Assembly (NCBI GenBank): GCA_964035575.1
Contig: OZ037904.1
Span: 496,001 to 560,000 of the forward strand
Origin: Rhynchopus sp. YZ270_cl-10
Lineage: Eukaryota > Euglenozoa > Diplonemea > Diplonemida > Diplonemidae
Length of the DNA stretch: 64,000 nt
Direction of reading: 5' to 3'
This document shows, in pieces, positions 1 to 10,422 of this stretch. The translations under genes and the position numbers were made by a program. Below the pieces are notes generated by a model, which had not been told where the DNA came from, ran no database searches, and saw nothing but the letters and a program-made list of their open reading frames with translations. Each line of letters starts with the position of its first letter. Within the stretch, counting starts at the first letter, position 1.

Positions 1-218
1 TTTATGGTGGGGTATGCACATACAAAAACCGCTACAGATATGGTAGCTTTGTATGAGAAAAAAAAAAATCAAAAACCCGCCTTTTTCCCCCCAAAAAAAA
101 AAAAAATCCCACATCGGTTTTTCCGGCCATACTGGCCACACCGGGCATAATAAAGTCCCCTGCATCGCACTGCTGTGAGAACTCTCCCCTTACCCCTTTA
201 TATCACCCATGCAGGATG

Positions 219-2434
219 CTAGTCATAATACCGTCTTTTGTAAGTCGCAAAATGCATGGCAAGAGAAGCTGGGAGTGCACCACTGTAGAGAGAGAGAGAG
301 AGAGAGAGAGGGGGCTTTTGTTGTATCTACAACCACGTTACTGCCATAGATCTGTACTTTGTGTCGTGACTATCGACGTACTTCAGAGTTGGAAAAAAAA
401 TGCATTTGTTTTGCGCGTAACGTGTGTAAGTATTCTGTGTACCAGAATGTTCTTTTACAGTGTTTGATATTTTTTTATTACTGCAATACGCTCCCATCTG
501 AAGAGGAAACTTCTTTGCCAAAAAAATCTCTCTGTACTTAGTCACCTTTGAAAAAAAAATCATACCGTGGCATTTGGACGTTGTTCTGGACAATCCAGTT
601 GCGGACGAGGTGTTTCAGGGAGAGAGGTGCGAGTGGATATTCGTAGGAGTCGTTCATGATGACACCTCGGAAGCGGCCGCCGAAGAGGACGAGGGTGTCG
701 TTGACGATGACGGTGGTGTGGCACTCACGGCGGCAGGGGAGGTGCTTTACGTCGTCAGAGTCGTGGATCACCTCGACGCAGTTCTTGTTGGGGTTGTAGA
801 GGCATAGGTCGTTCAGCTTCTTCTTTCCGTTCCAGCCGCCAAACACAATAATGTTGTCACCATGCACGACCGCACTGTGCCGGGCACGTACCAGCAGCTG
901 GCTGTCCTGAATGATAAGTTTGCGCCAAACATGCGCTTCCAAATGAAATTCGTAGAAGTCCTTGCAGCATCCTCCATCCGTGTCCCGCCCCCCAAAGACC
1001 AGCATTTTCTTCCCATAGACAACGCTAGTGTGCGCGCTGCGTGAGCTCGGGACAGAGCCCTCTGCCTTGAGCGCCGTCCAGGTCTGCGTCGCGAAGTCGT
1101 AGCTGAAGATGTCGCAGAGACGTTTGTTGCTGTTGCGGCCGCCGTTCTTACCGCCGAAGACAAGCATCTTGCCTTGGTACTCCACGGCGGTGTGGCAGTA
1201 CCGTGACTGCGGCTTTTCTCCTGCAGGTTATTGATTAGATAAATAGGTATTGAAAACTTGGTTGTAATAGTGTAGCCACCCTAGAGTGTGCTCCACTATA
1301 GATATTTTTAGGCTTTTAAGGCTTTGATTTTGGGTGGGGTGCAAATATAGTTGAGAGTGGGAGGCGGGAGACTAAGAGGGTTTGTGTGGGTAATCCCGTG
1401 TGTGTGTGTGGGGGGGGGATGTGGAACTATTTTTTGGTGGTTCGGCATACCCCTTGTGACAACTTCCTGACAATGCCCTGTCTCACAATTTATCATATTT
1501 ATTTGGTAGAACCGACCCTTACCGTTGCAGCCTCCGAAGATGACGACGTTGTTCTGTTGGGTGGTTGGGGTAGAGAGAGGGAGAGAGTGAGAGAGCGCAA
1601 GCATGCGGGAAGAGGATAAAGGTTTGTAGTTAGATGATCATCAACGTCTCGCCATCAGTGGTCTTTGGGGGAAATGGTGAATGGCAGTTGTGAATGCTCT
1701 GTGGACGCAGTCACCGGGATTTCCGCGAAGAATGAAAGTAGAGTTGACAAAGCCCTCTCGCGAACAGTGTACTTTTGGTACAATGACCGGCTGTACCGGG
1801 TCCTACAATCTATTTCGTGGTTTACAGCTGAAAAAAAAAAATGTCTCTTGAAATACACAGAGCCTCCTCGTTCACAGTGTACCCTTTAGGTGGGTGACCA
1901 GAATCACCCCCTCCGTCACCATCCATTTCACAAAAAAATGTACAAAACATTTCCATACGTTGTAGCAGACTGCAGAGTGGAACGCACGCGCGACAGGAAT
2001 CTTAGATTCCTCCCCGGTCAGCTTGATGGAGGTCCAGTTCTTGTTGTGGAAGTCGTATCTGTGGACACATGCCATTAAAAACACACACACACACACACAA
2101 AAATGACATACTTAAAGAAGTCTGAGAGGTACTTCCCTTCGACACCATCGTTGACACCACCCCAAAGGTAGAGATTCCCCTTCCCGTCGTGGCAGATGCT
2201 GTGCCCGATGCGGCCTATAGGTATTGTGCCTGTACTCTGGATCTCGGACCACTGCTTCTGCGATTCGTCCGTCATCGGCATTTCCTCTGCAAGCGCTGCA
2301 CCCTCCGGTGTGGGTGCCGGCACCTTACTCCGCCCCCCGCCCCCCGCAGACGGCCCACTCACCCCACTCACCGACTCCGACGAGCTCTCACTTCCACTCT
2401 GCGCAGGAACCGACGGGCCAAGAAACGTGCTCAT
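219..2434 (-). CDS. Kelch-repeat protein, five exons
   Basis: A kelch beta-propeller protein, probably a protein-interaction scaffold; no partner can be named. Five exons on the minus strand fit one frame: 2112-2434, 1959-2058, 1523-1553, 566-1220 and 219-282, 390 aa in total. Donors are GTATGT, GTATGG, GTAAGG and GTATGA; all acceptors are AG. Joining exon 3 to exon 4 gives FGGCNGEKPQSRYCHTAVEY, a normal kelch blade boundary. Repeated blades show the glycine pair (LWGGVND, IFGGCNG, VFGGKNG, VFGGRDT, VFGGWNG, LFGGRFR) with the following Tyr and Trp positions. Residues 1-60 are Ser/Gly/Pro-rich and lack blades. No BTB or F-box domain is visible. The last exon (GALPASLAMHF...) is the weakest part; its intron has a long CT tract before the acceptor. 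The start is the first ATG after an in-frame stop. Confidence 0.8.
1250..1300 (+). repeat. Right-module copy of a bipartite interspersed repeat, inside a kelch intron
   Basis: The stretch begins TTGAAAACTTGG (overlapping by a base or two) and ends GCTCCACTAT. It is nearly identical to 43589-43637 and similar to 49201-49251. It lies within the 302-bp kelch intron between exons 3 and 4, close to the 3' splice site. Confidence 0.75.
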
Positions 2435-3249
2435 TCACACAAAAACCCCCCCAAAAAGAAAATAAGAGGGTGGGGAAAAGGGGGGAAAGGGCGTTAAAGG
2501 GAGAGAAGAAGAAGAAGACAAAAAGTACACACAAAAAAAGGGCTGTGTGTGTGTTGTGTGGGGGTTTTCTTTAGTTATAAGGAAGCCTCTTGGAGCGACC
2601 TGTATGGGTGGTGATGGAGGGATGAGGGATGAGGGATGGAAGGGGTGATTTACTTCGGTACCTCCGCAAGGGCAAGGAGAACAGGCAGACCACACCAACA
2701 CAGCCAGACCGTGAGATGGTTTAGGGGCCTTTCTGATGCCCAGCCATTGCAATAACGGCCAGATACCCCCGTGGGGAACCACCGTGCCTGCGTCCGCTGA
2801 TAAACGGTGAATGCGCTTTGCACTTTCAACTTCTGTTGGCCTCATGCCTTAGCTGGCGAATGATGACTGTGTGGGGGGGAGAGATAATTGGATAAATAAA
2901 ACCAAAAAAAAAAGAGGGTGTATTTTGCTCTCATTTGGGCCTTTTTTTTCTGTTTGTCTAGTCTGCATTTAAGAACGCACGATTTTGCCCAAACCTGGCT
3001 TTTCTTTTATCATATTTTCTCTTTTCTCTTTCACCTTCTTCTTCTAGCTAGATGAATAGAAGCACTTGGGTACACAACCAAAAAAACCCTTTATTCAAAA
3101 ACTTCACCTTCACCGTAGACCCCCCCGAGGATGAGCTCCACTATTCCCCATCCCCCCCCACTCCCCCCTTCTCTCTCCACTTCAGCACCATGCCTTACGA
3201 CCATGCTTTGCCATCCACCAATCAATGAAATTCATGATTATCCTAAAAC
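2435..3249. other. Spacer between kelch gene and epsilon-tubulin
   Basis: No convincing gene. The 2435-2560 part is A/G-rich. A minus-strand open stretch from an ATG at 2845 down to a possible GTACCG donor at 2661 (MRPTEVESAKRIHRL...) has coding-like composition. It could be an exon of an unrecognised small gene. It cannot be joined to the kelch gene: its phase does not fit the available acceptors, and a stop lies directly before the kelch ATG. T- and A-rich DNA follows to 3110. Confidence 0.5.
3112..3146 (+). repeat. Partial copy of the bipartite repeat, right end
   Basis: The end GAGGATGAGCTCCACTATT matches the end of the copy at 49201-49251 (GAGGATGAACTCCACTATT). It lies about 100 bp beyond the epsilon-tubulin stop, so probably in its 3' untranslated region. 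Confidence 0.6.
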
Positions 3250-4677
3250 TCAAAACAAGAGCCGATCCATCGAACCCAACTCCCTGGCTTCTTCTGGGAG
3301 GTGCATGTCACCTACGGTGTTGTATGTGTCTATAAGAGACCGGACGTTGTCCAGCGCAGCGTCTATCTCCTCCTTCTCGAGGTATTCCGTGTAGTGGTGC
3401 AGATGTGCCCCAACGTTGTAGAGCTGTACGAATCGGGATTCGAGTTGGTTGAAGGGTTCGACAATGCCGCTGTTGTTCGTCAGGGACAGCAGTGACGCAG
3501 GGGCTTCCACGGCAGGCACACTGCAGAGCCCCATTTTGAAGCCCTCACGGTTCCAGTCTGCGAGCTTCAAATTTGACTGAAGCTTTTCGATATTCGAGAT
3601 GGCGTCCGACAGACACACATCCCCCCTCAGCAATGCGCACGATGCGAAATAGGTAGGACGAAACTGCGGTGCGGTTAAAAGCTGGTTCCGTCTGTCGAAG
3701 GACTCACGGAACAATTCGTTGACACGCTGTGAACCCTGCGAGCCCATTTTGCTCACAGAGAGCGGCGCGACGGCGGAGTGCAAAAAATGAAGCTTCGGGA
3801 AGGGCACTAAATTGGTGGTAATTTCGTTCAAATCGACGTTGAGCTGGCCTGGAAATCGCATGGAGGCGGTGAGATGCGTCAACATCGAGCCCACAATGTA
3901 ATTCATTGTATCATACGCTTCACCACCCTTTTTCTCTTGCGATGCGTGCGACTTAACTACATTAGGATTTCCTATGGAGTACACCGATTGAGCATCTTTC
4001 CCAACACTTTTTTTTGACGCGCTCGCAATTTCCGCAAGCTGCGAATTATCCACTGGCAACACACAGTCCGCATGGTCTATCAACTTCGACAGACTTAACA
4101 TTGCATTGTACGGTGATGTCACTACGTCATCGTTATGCTGTGGAAACACTGCTGAAACGAACCGATAAATTGATGGGTACTCATCTTGCAATTCTTCTAA
4201 TATCCGCGAACCAAACCCCGACCCGGTACCACCACCCAAAGAATGGAGTAGCAAAAAGGTCTGCAACGAATCGCAATCTTCTGTCAAAACCCGCACCTTT
4301 TCCATCACATCTGGGAGACATTCCTGCCCGTACAGTTCATGCCCTACCGCCCAGTTGTTCCCAGAACCAGAAGAATTGGCAATAAAGTGGCGACGGTCAA
4401 AGAGGGTTGCCAAATTCCCTTTGAGCAGCCCATCCAACACCCCTTCCTCCATATCTACTGGAACGGCACGGGCCTTGACCTGCCCTTGGGAGGAGGTATA
4501 GAAGAAGGAGGACATTGCTTCATCTACTTCAAGAGGGGCAGCAGTCTTCCCATGTTGCTTGCGTAATGTCCCGTCAGAATGATGCTTTAAATGCTCCTGC
4601 AACGCGAGGTCCCAGAATTTACATCCAATTTGGTTCCCGCATTGACCTACCTGAAGACAAACCAGTTCTCGAGGCAT
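3250..4677 (-). CDS. Epsilon-tubulin
   Basis: A 475-aa tubulin in one exon. Epsilon-tubulin belongs to the basal body and is needed for triplet microtubules in centrioles. The N-terminus has QVGQCGNQIGCKFWDLALQE; the Cys-Lys/Cys-Phe-Trp-Asp-Leu-Ala-Leu run after GNQIG is typical of the epsilon class rather than alpha, beta or gamma. The GTP-binding signature GGGTGSGFG is intact near residue 150. The C-terminus has the LHHYTEYLEKEEID pattern of the helical tubulin tail, ends without an acidic glutamate tail and is full length for the family. The ATG at 4677 gives the normal start MPRELVCLQVGQ. A GTTATAAGATGA box (4698-4709, plus strand) lies just upstream. It implies a flagellated or centriole-bearing cell. 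Confidence 0.93.
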   Translation of the reverse strand: MPRELVCLQVGQCGNQIGCKFWDLALQEHLKHHSDGTLRKQHGKTAAPLEVDEAMSSFFYTSSQGQVKARAVPVDMEEGVLDGLLKGNLATLFDRRHFIANSSGSGNNWAVGHELYGQECLPDVMEKVRVLTEDCDSLQTFLLLHSLGGGTGSGFGSRILEELQDEYPSIYRFVSAVFPQHNDDVVTSPYNAMLSLSKLIDHADCVLPVDNSQLAEIASASKKSVGKDAQSVYSIGNPNVVKSHASQEKKGGEAYDTMNYIVGSMLTHLTASMRFPGQLNVDLNEITTNLVPFPKLHFLHSAVAPLSVSKMGSQGSQRVNELFRESFDRRNQLLTAPQFRPTYFASCALLRGDVCLSDAISNIEKLQSNLKLADWNREGFKMGLCSVPAVEAPASLLSLTNNSGIVEPFNQLESRFVQLYNVGAHLHHYTEYLEKEEIDAALDNVRSLIDTYNTVGDMHLPEEARELGSMDRLLF

Positions 4678-5081
4678 TCGGGGTTTTTTTGAAAAAGGTT
4701 ATAAGATGACCCCGAAGAGGATCCAGGTGTTTTTGGGAAAGAAGGGGAAAAAAGGGTTGAAGAAAAAAAGCGTCTAAAGTTCTCAAAGAAACGCTTGGTT
4801 GGCTGTTGTAGGGGGAGGGGTGAGAATATCTAAAAAAAAGGTGTGTGCTTAGTGTGTTCTGAAGAGAGAGGGGTTTGCTTGCGGGGTGTGAAGAAGGAGT
4901 GGATATGGTGTTTGCAGCATTGAGAGGAATAGGGATGGGAATGGGGGTGTGGGTAGTTATGCTCAGATTCCTCCTCCCCCCCTGCTCAAACTAAGGCTTT
5001 TTTGTCGTAGTATTACCCTCATAATCATCTCCCTCCAACAAACTTGTAAAAGCTGTCAAAGAAAATTTTCCTATTGTCTTA
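4678..5081. other. Spacer, no gene seen
   Basis: 404 bp, purine-rich on the plus strand and therefore pyrimidine-rich upstream of epsilon-tubulin on the coding strand. The only notable item is the TATAAGATGA box at 4700-4709. Confidence 0.6.
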
Positions 5082-6218
5082 TCACCGTACCTCCCCTCTT
5101 GGATGCGGCTTGCATAATCTTAGGACATTTTCCTGCATCTCCGATACGGTCAACACACGCCGCTTCAACAACGCAGGGCAGTACCGCGCGAGCAGGTTCT
5201 GGTGTGTCTCTGCAGTCTTCTTGCCCTGCGCGTAGAAGAGCCGTTGGTTGCAGGCTGCAAGGTCCTCATCGGATATCAGGACTGGTGTAGGATCGACGAG
5301 GTACGTCTCTCTCAGCTTCTTCGCAACACGCGCCGACTTCTCCTTGTGGTCCCCATGGAGCCTCCGCCCCAACTCCACCTGTTGTGCTGCCGTCAACGCC
5401 CCCCTCCCCCACTGACTCTCCGACGACTGTCTCTCACACTCCTTCCTCCGCTGTGCATGCTGCCGTCGCTTCTCCAAATCCTTCGTATACAAACGGTCCA
5501 CAGATGCAATCTGCGTTGTTCTATCAAATTTTGCTGTTAACTTCACATTTTCCTTTTCCCTACACGGAGCGGAGGCAGGTCGGGAAGATGTAACATCCTC
5601 TTTGCTTTGCACCTCATGTTCCCTATGAAGGGAAGCCACCGAGCTGGCTTCGGTTTTTGCACGAATCGAGCTTTGCCTTTCTTCAGCACATCGTTTTCGA
5701 AGTGTTTTCACGGTGTCCACAAAATGCGTTGTACTGCGGTGTGGGGAGCGGATGGCATGCTCGCCATCCTCCTCTTCCTCTTCACATTCCGCAGAAAGCA
5801 TATCTGTGGGAAGCACATCCCTCACAGAGGCCGGCAGGGTCGACCGAATATACCGTCGTAAAACTTCGTTTTGCGTCAACGCAGCGTGCAGCCTGCTTTC
5901 TAAAGCAATATTCTCCGCTGAGAGTTGCGTTACAACCGATAAAGGGGCAGTCGCGTCATTGGTCTGCACAGTATCTGTTGCCGCAAGAAGCTCGCAGTAT
6001 ACCCTACTACAGAACGTTGCACTGTCTACCCCCGCATCAAAGCAGCTCTCCACAGGAGCTCTGCCCTGCGTTTCAACCCTCATTGTCACCGGGGGGGTGG
6101 TGGTGGTGGTGGTGTCGGTAGTGTCATTGCTAGACTTTGCTCCAACAGTAATATGAACTGCCTCTATTCCATGGTGTCCCCTCGAAGAGCGTTGTGGGGT
6201 GGGTTCATGGATAAGCAT
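5082..6218 (-). CDS. Hypothetical coiled-coil protein, 378 aa
   Basis: I do not recognise this protein. The frame stays open upstream to 6518, but that part reads as low-complexity Ser/Leu and Phe runs from CT and T tracts, so I place the start at the ATG at 6218 (MLIHEPTPQRSS). Features in order: a Thr run near residue 35; a likely short coiled coil (LSAENIALESRLHAALTQNE, about residues 95-115); an acidic EEEEE patch; then a long basic, charged stretch with RLYTKDLEKRRQHAQRRKE and further helix-forming segments to the end. The mix of Lys/Arg-rich helices and an RLY motif recalls many poorly characterised flagellate cytoskeletal proteins, which is only an impression. No membrane segment or catalytic motif. 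The last codons (GGGGAG/GTACGG) could conceal a splice donor, so the C-terminus is uncertain. Confidence 0.7.
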   Translation of the reverse strand: MLIHEPTPQRSSRGHHGIEAVHITVGAKSSNDTTDTTTTTTPPVTMRVETQGRAPVESCFDAGVDSATFCSRVYCELLAATDTVQTNDATAPLSVVTQLSAENIALESRLHAALTQNEVLRRYIRSTLPASVRDVLPTDMLSAECEEEEEDGEHAIRSPHRSTTHFVDTVKTLRKRCAEERQSSIRAKTEASSVASLHREHEVQSKEDVTSSRPASAPCREKENVKLTAKFDRTTQIASVDRLYTKDLEKRRQHAQRRKECERQSSESQWGRGALTAAQQVELGRRLHGDHKEKSARVAKKLRETYLVDPTPVLISDEDLAACNQRLFYAQGKKTAETHQNLLARYCPALLKRRVLTVSEMQENVLRLCKPHPRGEVR

Positions 6219-7060
6219 TATCGCATATGGGGGAGGGATGTGAACTGTTTGGGAAAAGAAGAAGAAGAAGAAGAAAGAAAAAAGGAGGGTACTAAAAATG
6301 AAGTGCTGTTGGAGGGTTGTATAGGCGAGAGAGAGAGAGAGAGAGAGAGGGAGAAGGGGTGTTTTAGTATCGTAGAATCGTATGGAATATGTTGTGGTGT
6401 AGTGTGGTGCATCGGCTGTGTCCTCAAAATGTTGTAGCAGAAAATAAAGAGAAATCTTGTAGGGTGGATGTCCCACACTCAAAGGAGATGTTCCGTGCAC
6501 TGAACTTTTCGCAAGCAAAGGTAAGGTTGGGTCGTTAGGGAGTCGTACAGCCGTGATCGATGCAACATGGTTGCGTCAAAAGATAATGATGTACTTCGGC
6601 CTACCCGATTGTCTTCATCACGCCGAACATAACCGTGCGGAATGAGCTGGCTCATTACATACTAAACACAGATGTACAACACCTTGTTATTGTGGGTGCC
6701 ACCTTTGGCCGTCAACGCGTTTCCGGTTCGTATGTGTCTCATCATCCACTTCGTCCGACGATTGCAGCGGCTACTACAGAGACTGCGTGAAAACGTTTCT
6801 GAATAACAACGCAAGCACCCCAGGTAGACACCCAGCAGAAATACTAAGACCGGATGAGAGACACAGAGTAGAGTGCACGCTCATTTTTGCACCCTTAAGG
6901 AGTGTGTGTGACCATTGGATGACAACAAAACCCCGGTTCGCAAATCAATGATTCATGAATGGATAGGGAGACCCAATGGTCGCCTCTAGGATCGGAGCAT
7001 GCAGTCGGCTTCGTCAAATTGGCTAGCATCTGGAGCTAAGCCTTCCTAGCGTGAATAACC
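6219..7060. other. Non-genic stretch with a compositionally distinct block
   Basis: 6219-6518 is purine tracts, including an AG run at about 6328-6350. From 6519 to 7060 the A/T runs stop and the sequence has balanced composition, unlike every other spacer here. Short open stretches occur on both strands, for example a 57-codon minus-strand one from 6660 and about 70 plus-strand codons from 6590 without a start codon. None resembles a known protein. It could be a gene remnant, small exons or an RNA gene. Confidence 0.4.
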
Positions 7061-8217
7061 GAAGATGTGCGATATACGCAAGAAGGAGAGAGTGACAGAA
7101 GGGGAGAGGAGAGCGTGTTGTGGGAACGTTGTAGAGTGGGTGAGAAGATGGGTGAGGTAAGAGGGGGGGAGGGTTTCCTTTTGTTTTCTCTTAGCCCCAT
7201 GTGCTTTTCGTTTCATAAAATAAAAAAGCCCCCTTTTAAAAAAAAATTGAGAACAGTCAAACCCCCTCCCAAAATCATCACGTAAAGTTTTTTTTTTTTT
7301 TTTTTGCAACATACAATAAGATATACTGGGGGAATCTGGTCGGAAGAATGAGGGGATTTAAAAAATAAAATGGAAACTTGAACAGATGAATTGTATGCCT
7401 CTAGGGGTGCACACGTATCCTTTGTAAAAAAAACCCCCCTTAGTGTTACGGAAACGTGTACCATGTACTTTCCTCTTTCTGTTATCTGAAAGGGGGCATT
7501 TTAGAGGGTGGGTGAACTGTGCTTTTTGTATCGAAATGTGAGATTGTAGAATCGAGGAGAATAGAGTATGGGGGAGGAAGAGGAGGGAAGTAAGGAAACA
7601 CAGCTTTTTTTTTTCCCTGGGGAGAAAATTTTCTATAATTTCTTATCTTTCATTGGGGAGAAAATCAGATGATTTTTGAGTCACCCTTTTTTTTTAGACC
7701 CTCGCCACGACTTCCGCCCCTGCTGTAAACACAATCCCTCCCCATCCTACCCAGTTATTCCCACCCCACCCTAATTTGTGGGTGTTTTTCAAAAAAACAA
7801 AACAAAACAAAAAATGAATCCCAGACAACGTACAGAAAACCGAAGGACATCAAAAATTGTTGTTTGTTATTTGTGTGGCACACCATGCCACACAAAAGAT
7901 ATAGCAACCACTCGGTTTGTCACACATTGCCTGCCTCACCCGCTTCGCTCTCACTCCAGAAACTCGCACATCATCAGATGGAAAAAAAGGGGTATAAGAT
8001 GAAAAAAGCCTCTCGTACTTTACTCATCATACTATAGATAACAATGTAGATAGTGCAAAAAAGAGGAATAAATAAAGAAACACCCGTTGGTTTTGTATCA
8101 GTACGTCCCCCATATGGGGGAACGTACATTGCAATGCTAACGGGAACGATATATTATTTTTTCGCACGGACGAAAAGGGGGGAAGGAAAAGGAGAAAGGG
8201 GGGTGATGTGAGAGCTG
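7061..8217. other. A/T-run spacer, no gene seen
   Basis: Polypurine and polypyrimidine runs with GGGGAGAAAAT repeated directly at 7618 and 7655. It contains one copy of the TAAGATGA-plus-hairpin motif (7992-8021). No open frame shows coding character. Confidence 0.5.
7992..8021 (+). repeat. TATAAGATGA box followed by CTCTCGT hairpin
   Basis: TATAAGATGA at 7993-8002 is followed by a weak stem (AAAG/CTTT, with a C-A mismatch next to the loop) around the loop CTCTCGT at 8010-8016. Other copies are at 8659, 36149, 36289 and 47131. Confidence 0.6.
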
Positions 8218-8352
8218 CACGACGTTGAAGTAAATTACTTTACTTGTGTTTAAGCTGTACGCTTACGTTTTTACGTGTGCCACAAGTAAACTATTTTCAC
8301 AAGTAAAATTACATGTAAAACCACAAGTAAAGTCATTCACTTCAACGTCGTG
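8218..8352. mobile_element. 135-bp fold-back element (MITE-like)
   Basis: The ends CACGACGTTGAAGT and ACTTCAACGTCGTG form a perfect 14-bp terminal inverted repeat. The inversion continues inwards to about 31 bp with two or three mismatches and finishes in ACTTGTG / CACAAGT. The interior repeats CACAAGTAAA several times. It encodes nothing. A clear target-site duplication is not visible, and no second copy lies in the window. Confidence 0.7.
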
Positions 8353-8430
8353 TGTCTGGGTAAAATAGGGGTGGCGACTAAAGCGGCACATAAAAAAAAG
8401 AAAAGAAAAAAAAGAGAAAAAATAGAATCT

Positions 8431-8640
8431 GACTTCAGGATATGACAATGTGAATAAAAAAGGGAGGGAAAAAAACGAACCCTTTTTTTTTCGTTCATCG
8501 CCCCGCAAAAATTTGTTGTGTTTTTCGCTGTATGAGTTGTGTGAGTGGTGGTGAAACAAATACTGGATGAAAAACAATTTGCAAGGATCTTTCCGTCGAT
8601 TCTATTTCCTCTTTGCCAATGCTTGGTAAAAAAAAATAAA
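8431..8640 (+). repeat. Dispersed ~200-bp repeat with A-rich end, copy 1
   Basis: It starts GACTTCAGGATATGACA and ends CCAATGCTTGGTAAAAAAAA. It aligns with 42648-42854 over its whole length with many substitutions and small gaps. Both copies end in an A-rich tail followed by an AGATGA box, as expected of an old short interspersed element. Confidence 0.6.
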
Positions 8641-8658
8641 ATACAGATGAAATACATC

Positions 8659-8679
8659 GATGTGCCTCTCGTGCACATC
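8659..8679 (+). repeat. Perfect 7-bp hairpin with CTCTCGT loop
   Basis: GATGTGC - CTCTCGT - GCACATC. The loop is identical to that at 36304-36322, but apart from the closing G-C pairs the stem is completely different. Confidence 0.7.
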
Positions 8680-8800
8680 TTCCTAAAAAAGAGATATAAA
8701 AAAATATACTGTTTGACACTCCCCCATGCCTTATTCCCCCTCTTTTTTGTACTTTTTTTTTATGCAAAAATAACTAGATGATCGTAACAGATAAAAAAAT

Positions 8801-9950
8801 TGTGTGCTCACACCAGGCTTCGCGCTAACTTTTGGAAAAAAATCTGAAAAATCGTGTTTCGGGACCAAAAAAACGCACCTCAAATAGGGTTACGTCTGGG
8901 GGTGAAAAAACAGTGTTTTGTGGCATTTCCGAGCCAATCCCAGGCTGTGGTGGGGTATATTCGGAAAAATGGACAAAATTTTGGTGACTTAAATTTTCAC
9001 AAAATATGAACCCATACTCTTAAACAGGGGCATTTTCAGGTCTGAAAACCCAACTTCAGATGAAATTGTGGTGTTTTGACTGGGAACAGGTAGCGCCGCA
9101 GGCGCACGGTACCCAACTTTTGTCTTTTTATTTTTCCCTTTTCTCTGCTTTCTTTTGATTGCACGGGCCGATTGCTCTCCACGGTGGGGTCGCATGTGTG
9201 CGCAAAAACACTCTAAAGTACTCTTACTCTGAACGATGAGATACCTCTGGTTTTAGTAAGGAAACCCCGGTCTCAAAAAGTGCGTAAATTTCCTGTGGCT
9301 TTTTCCCGCCCAAGAGGTCGTTTTGTTGCATTTCCGAACCAATCCCGGATTGTGGTGGGGGATATACGGAAAAATGGACAAAAATGCAGCGACTTAAAAT
9401 TTGACAAACATGAGCCCATATTCGTAAACAAGGGTTATTTTCAGGTCTGAAAACCCAACGTGCTGAAGAAGCTATCAGTAATGTAGTGATGGCGGTGGGG
9501 TTTCAGTGACCACAGAGAAGAGTGAGAAAACCTAGGAGGGTTATGGCCTCGGAGGGGGTGTGCCCCGTGGCGTCCTAATCAATCTTTACCCGTGAGGGAG
9601 GGGAGATGTGGAGTCGTACTCAAAATAAAATGAACACTGTACATAAGTACATCGTGTTTAAACATAAAGGAGGGTAGGGAACAGGTAGCGCCGCAGGCGC
9701 ACGGTACCCAACTTTTTTCTTTTTTTCTTTTCCCTTTTCTCTGCTTTCTTTTGATCGCGCGAGCCGATTGCTCTCCACGGTGGGGTCACATGTGTGTGTG
9801 AAAACACTCTAAAGTACCCTTACTATGAAATATGAGATTCTCTGGTTTTCTTAAGGAAACCCCGGTTTGCAAAAAAAAAACGCACCACAAAAATATCCAA
9901 AAATCCCGGGACAAAGGACAGAAGTTAGCGCAAAGCCTGGCTCACACACT
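8801..9950. mobile_element. ~1.15-kb inverted-repeat element with internal duplication
   Basis: The imperfect terminal inverted repeats are 8801-8832 (contains CCAGGCTTCGCGCTAACTT) and 9922-9950 (complement of CCAGGCTTTGCGCTAACTT). Inside, two blocks alternate. R1 is at 8918-9065 and again at 9321-9468. R2 is at 9083-9290 and again at 9671-9880; R2 includes TAGCGCCGCAGGCGCACGG. The element is therefore an internal tandem duplication with about 200 bp of extra DNA before the second R2. No ORF of note; non-autonomous, superfamily unknown. Confidence 0.65.
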
Positions 9951-10422
9951 GTTTTTTTTTTTTTGTCTTGCTCCCCTCCCCCCTTTCCTCCGACACTCTC
10001 TTTTGATATGGTACAAAAAAAAATTTTTGGTAAGATGGTTCACTCCTCAGTCACGTTTAAAAAACGGTCGCAAAAAGGGGGGGCTTTTTTTTGAAAAAGA
10101 AGACAATCCTTTTTTGCTTAGTCTTATCTTCGTTCATCTGGTCAAGACTATCAGCCCAGTCGACATCCCCATTTCCCCCCAATACCCGCTCCCTTCTCCC
10201 AGGGGGTTTTTCTTCTTCTTCTTCTTCTTTTTTTTTTTTTTGGTCTTTTTTTTTTGGATTTAGCCCAATGCAGTATTGGGAGGATTAGACTTGCGGAAAC
10301 CCGACTCCCAGATAAAAAAAGGGGAAAAAAAACAAAACAGACATTCCCCCTTGAAGGTCCGTAAAATGCCCAATGAGCTTGCCATCTTCAAAAAAAGAAC
10401 GCAGGATATTGCTACTATGCGA
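9951..10422. other. Spacer downstream of the thiolase gene
   Basis: T- and A-runs, CTT repeats at 10211-10228, and a short hairpin (TGGGAG / CTCCCA, about 10277-10311). No gene. Confidence 0.5.

Larger units (their letters stand above)
8353..8800. other. Spacer with interspersed repeats, no gene
   Basis: A/T-rich. It holds a dispersed repeat (8431-8640) and the hairpin at 8659-8679, described separately. Confidence 0.5.

Noticed and set aside
2662-2845. Upstream exon joined to the kelch gene
   Set aside because: Phase does not match any usable acceptor before the first kelch blade, and a stop codon lies directly before the kelch ATG.
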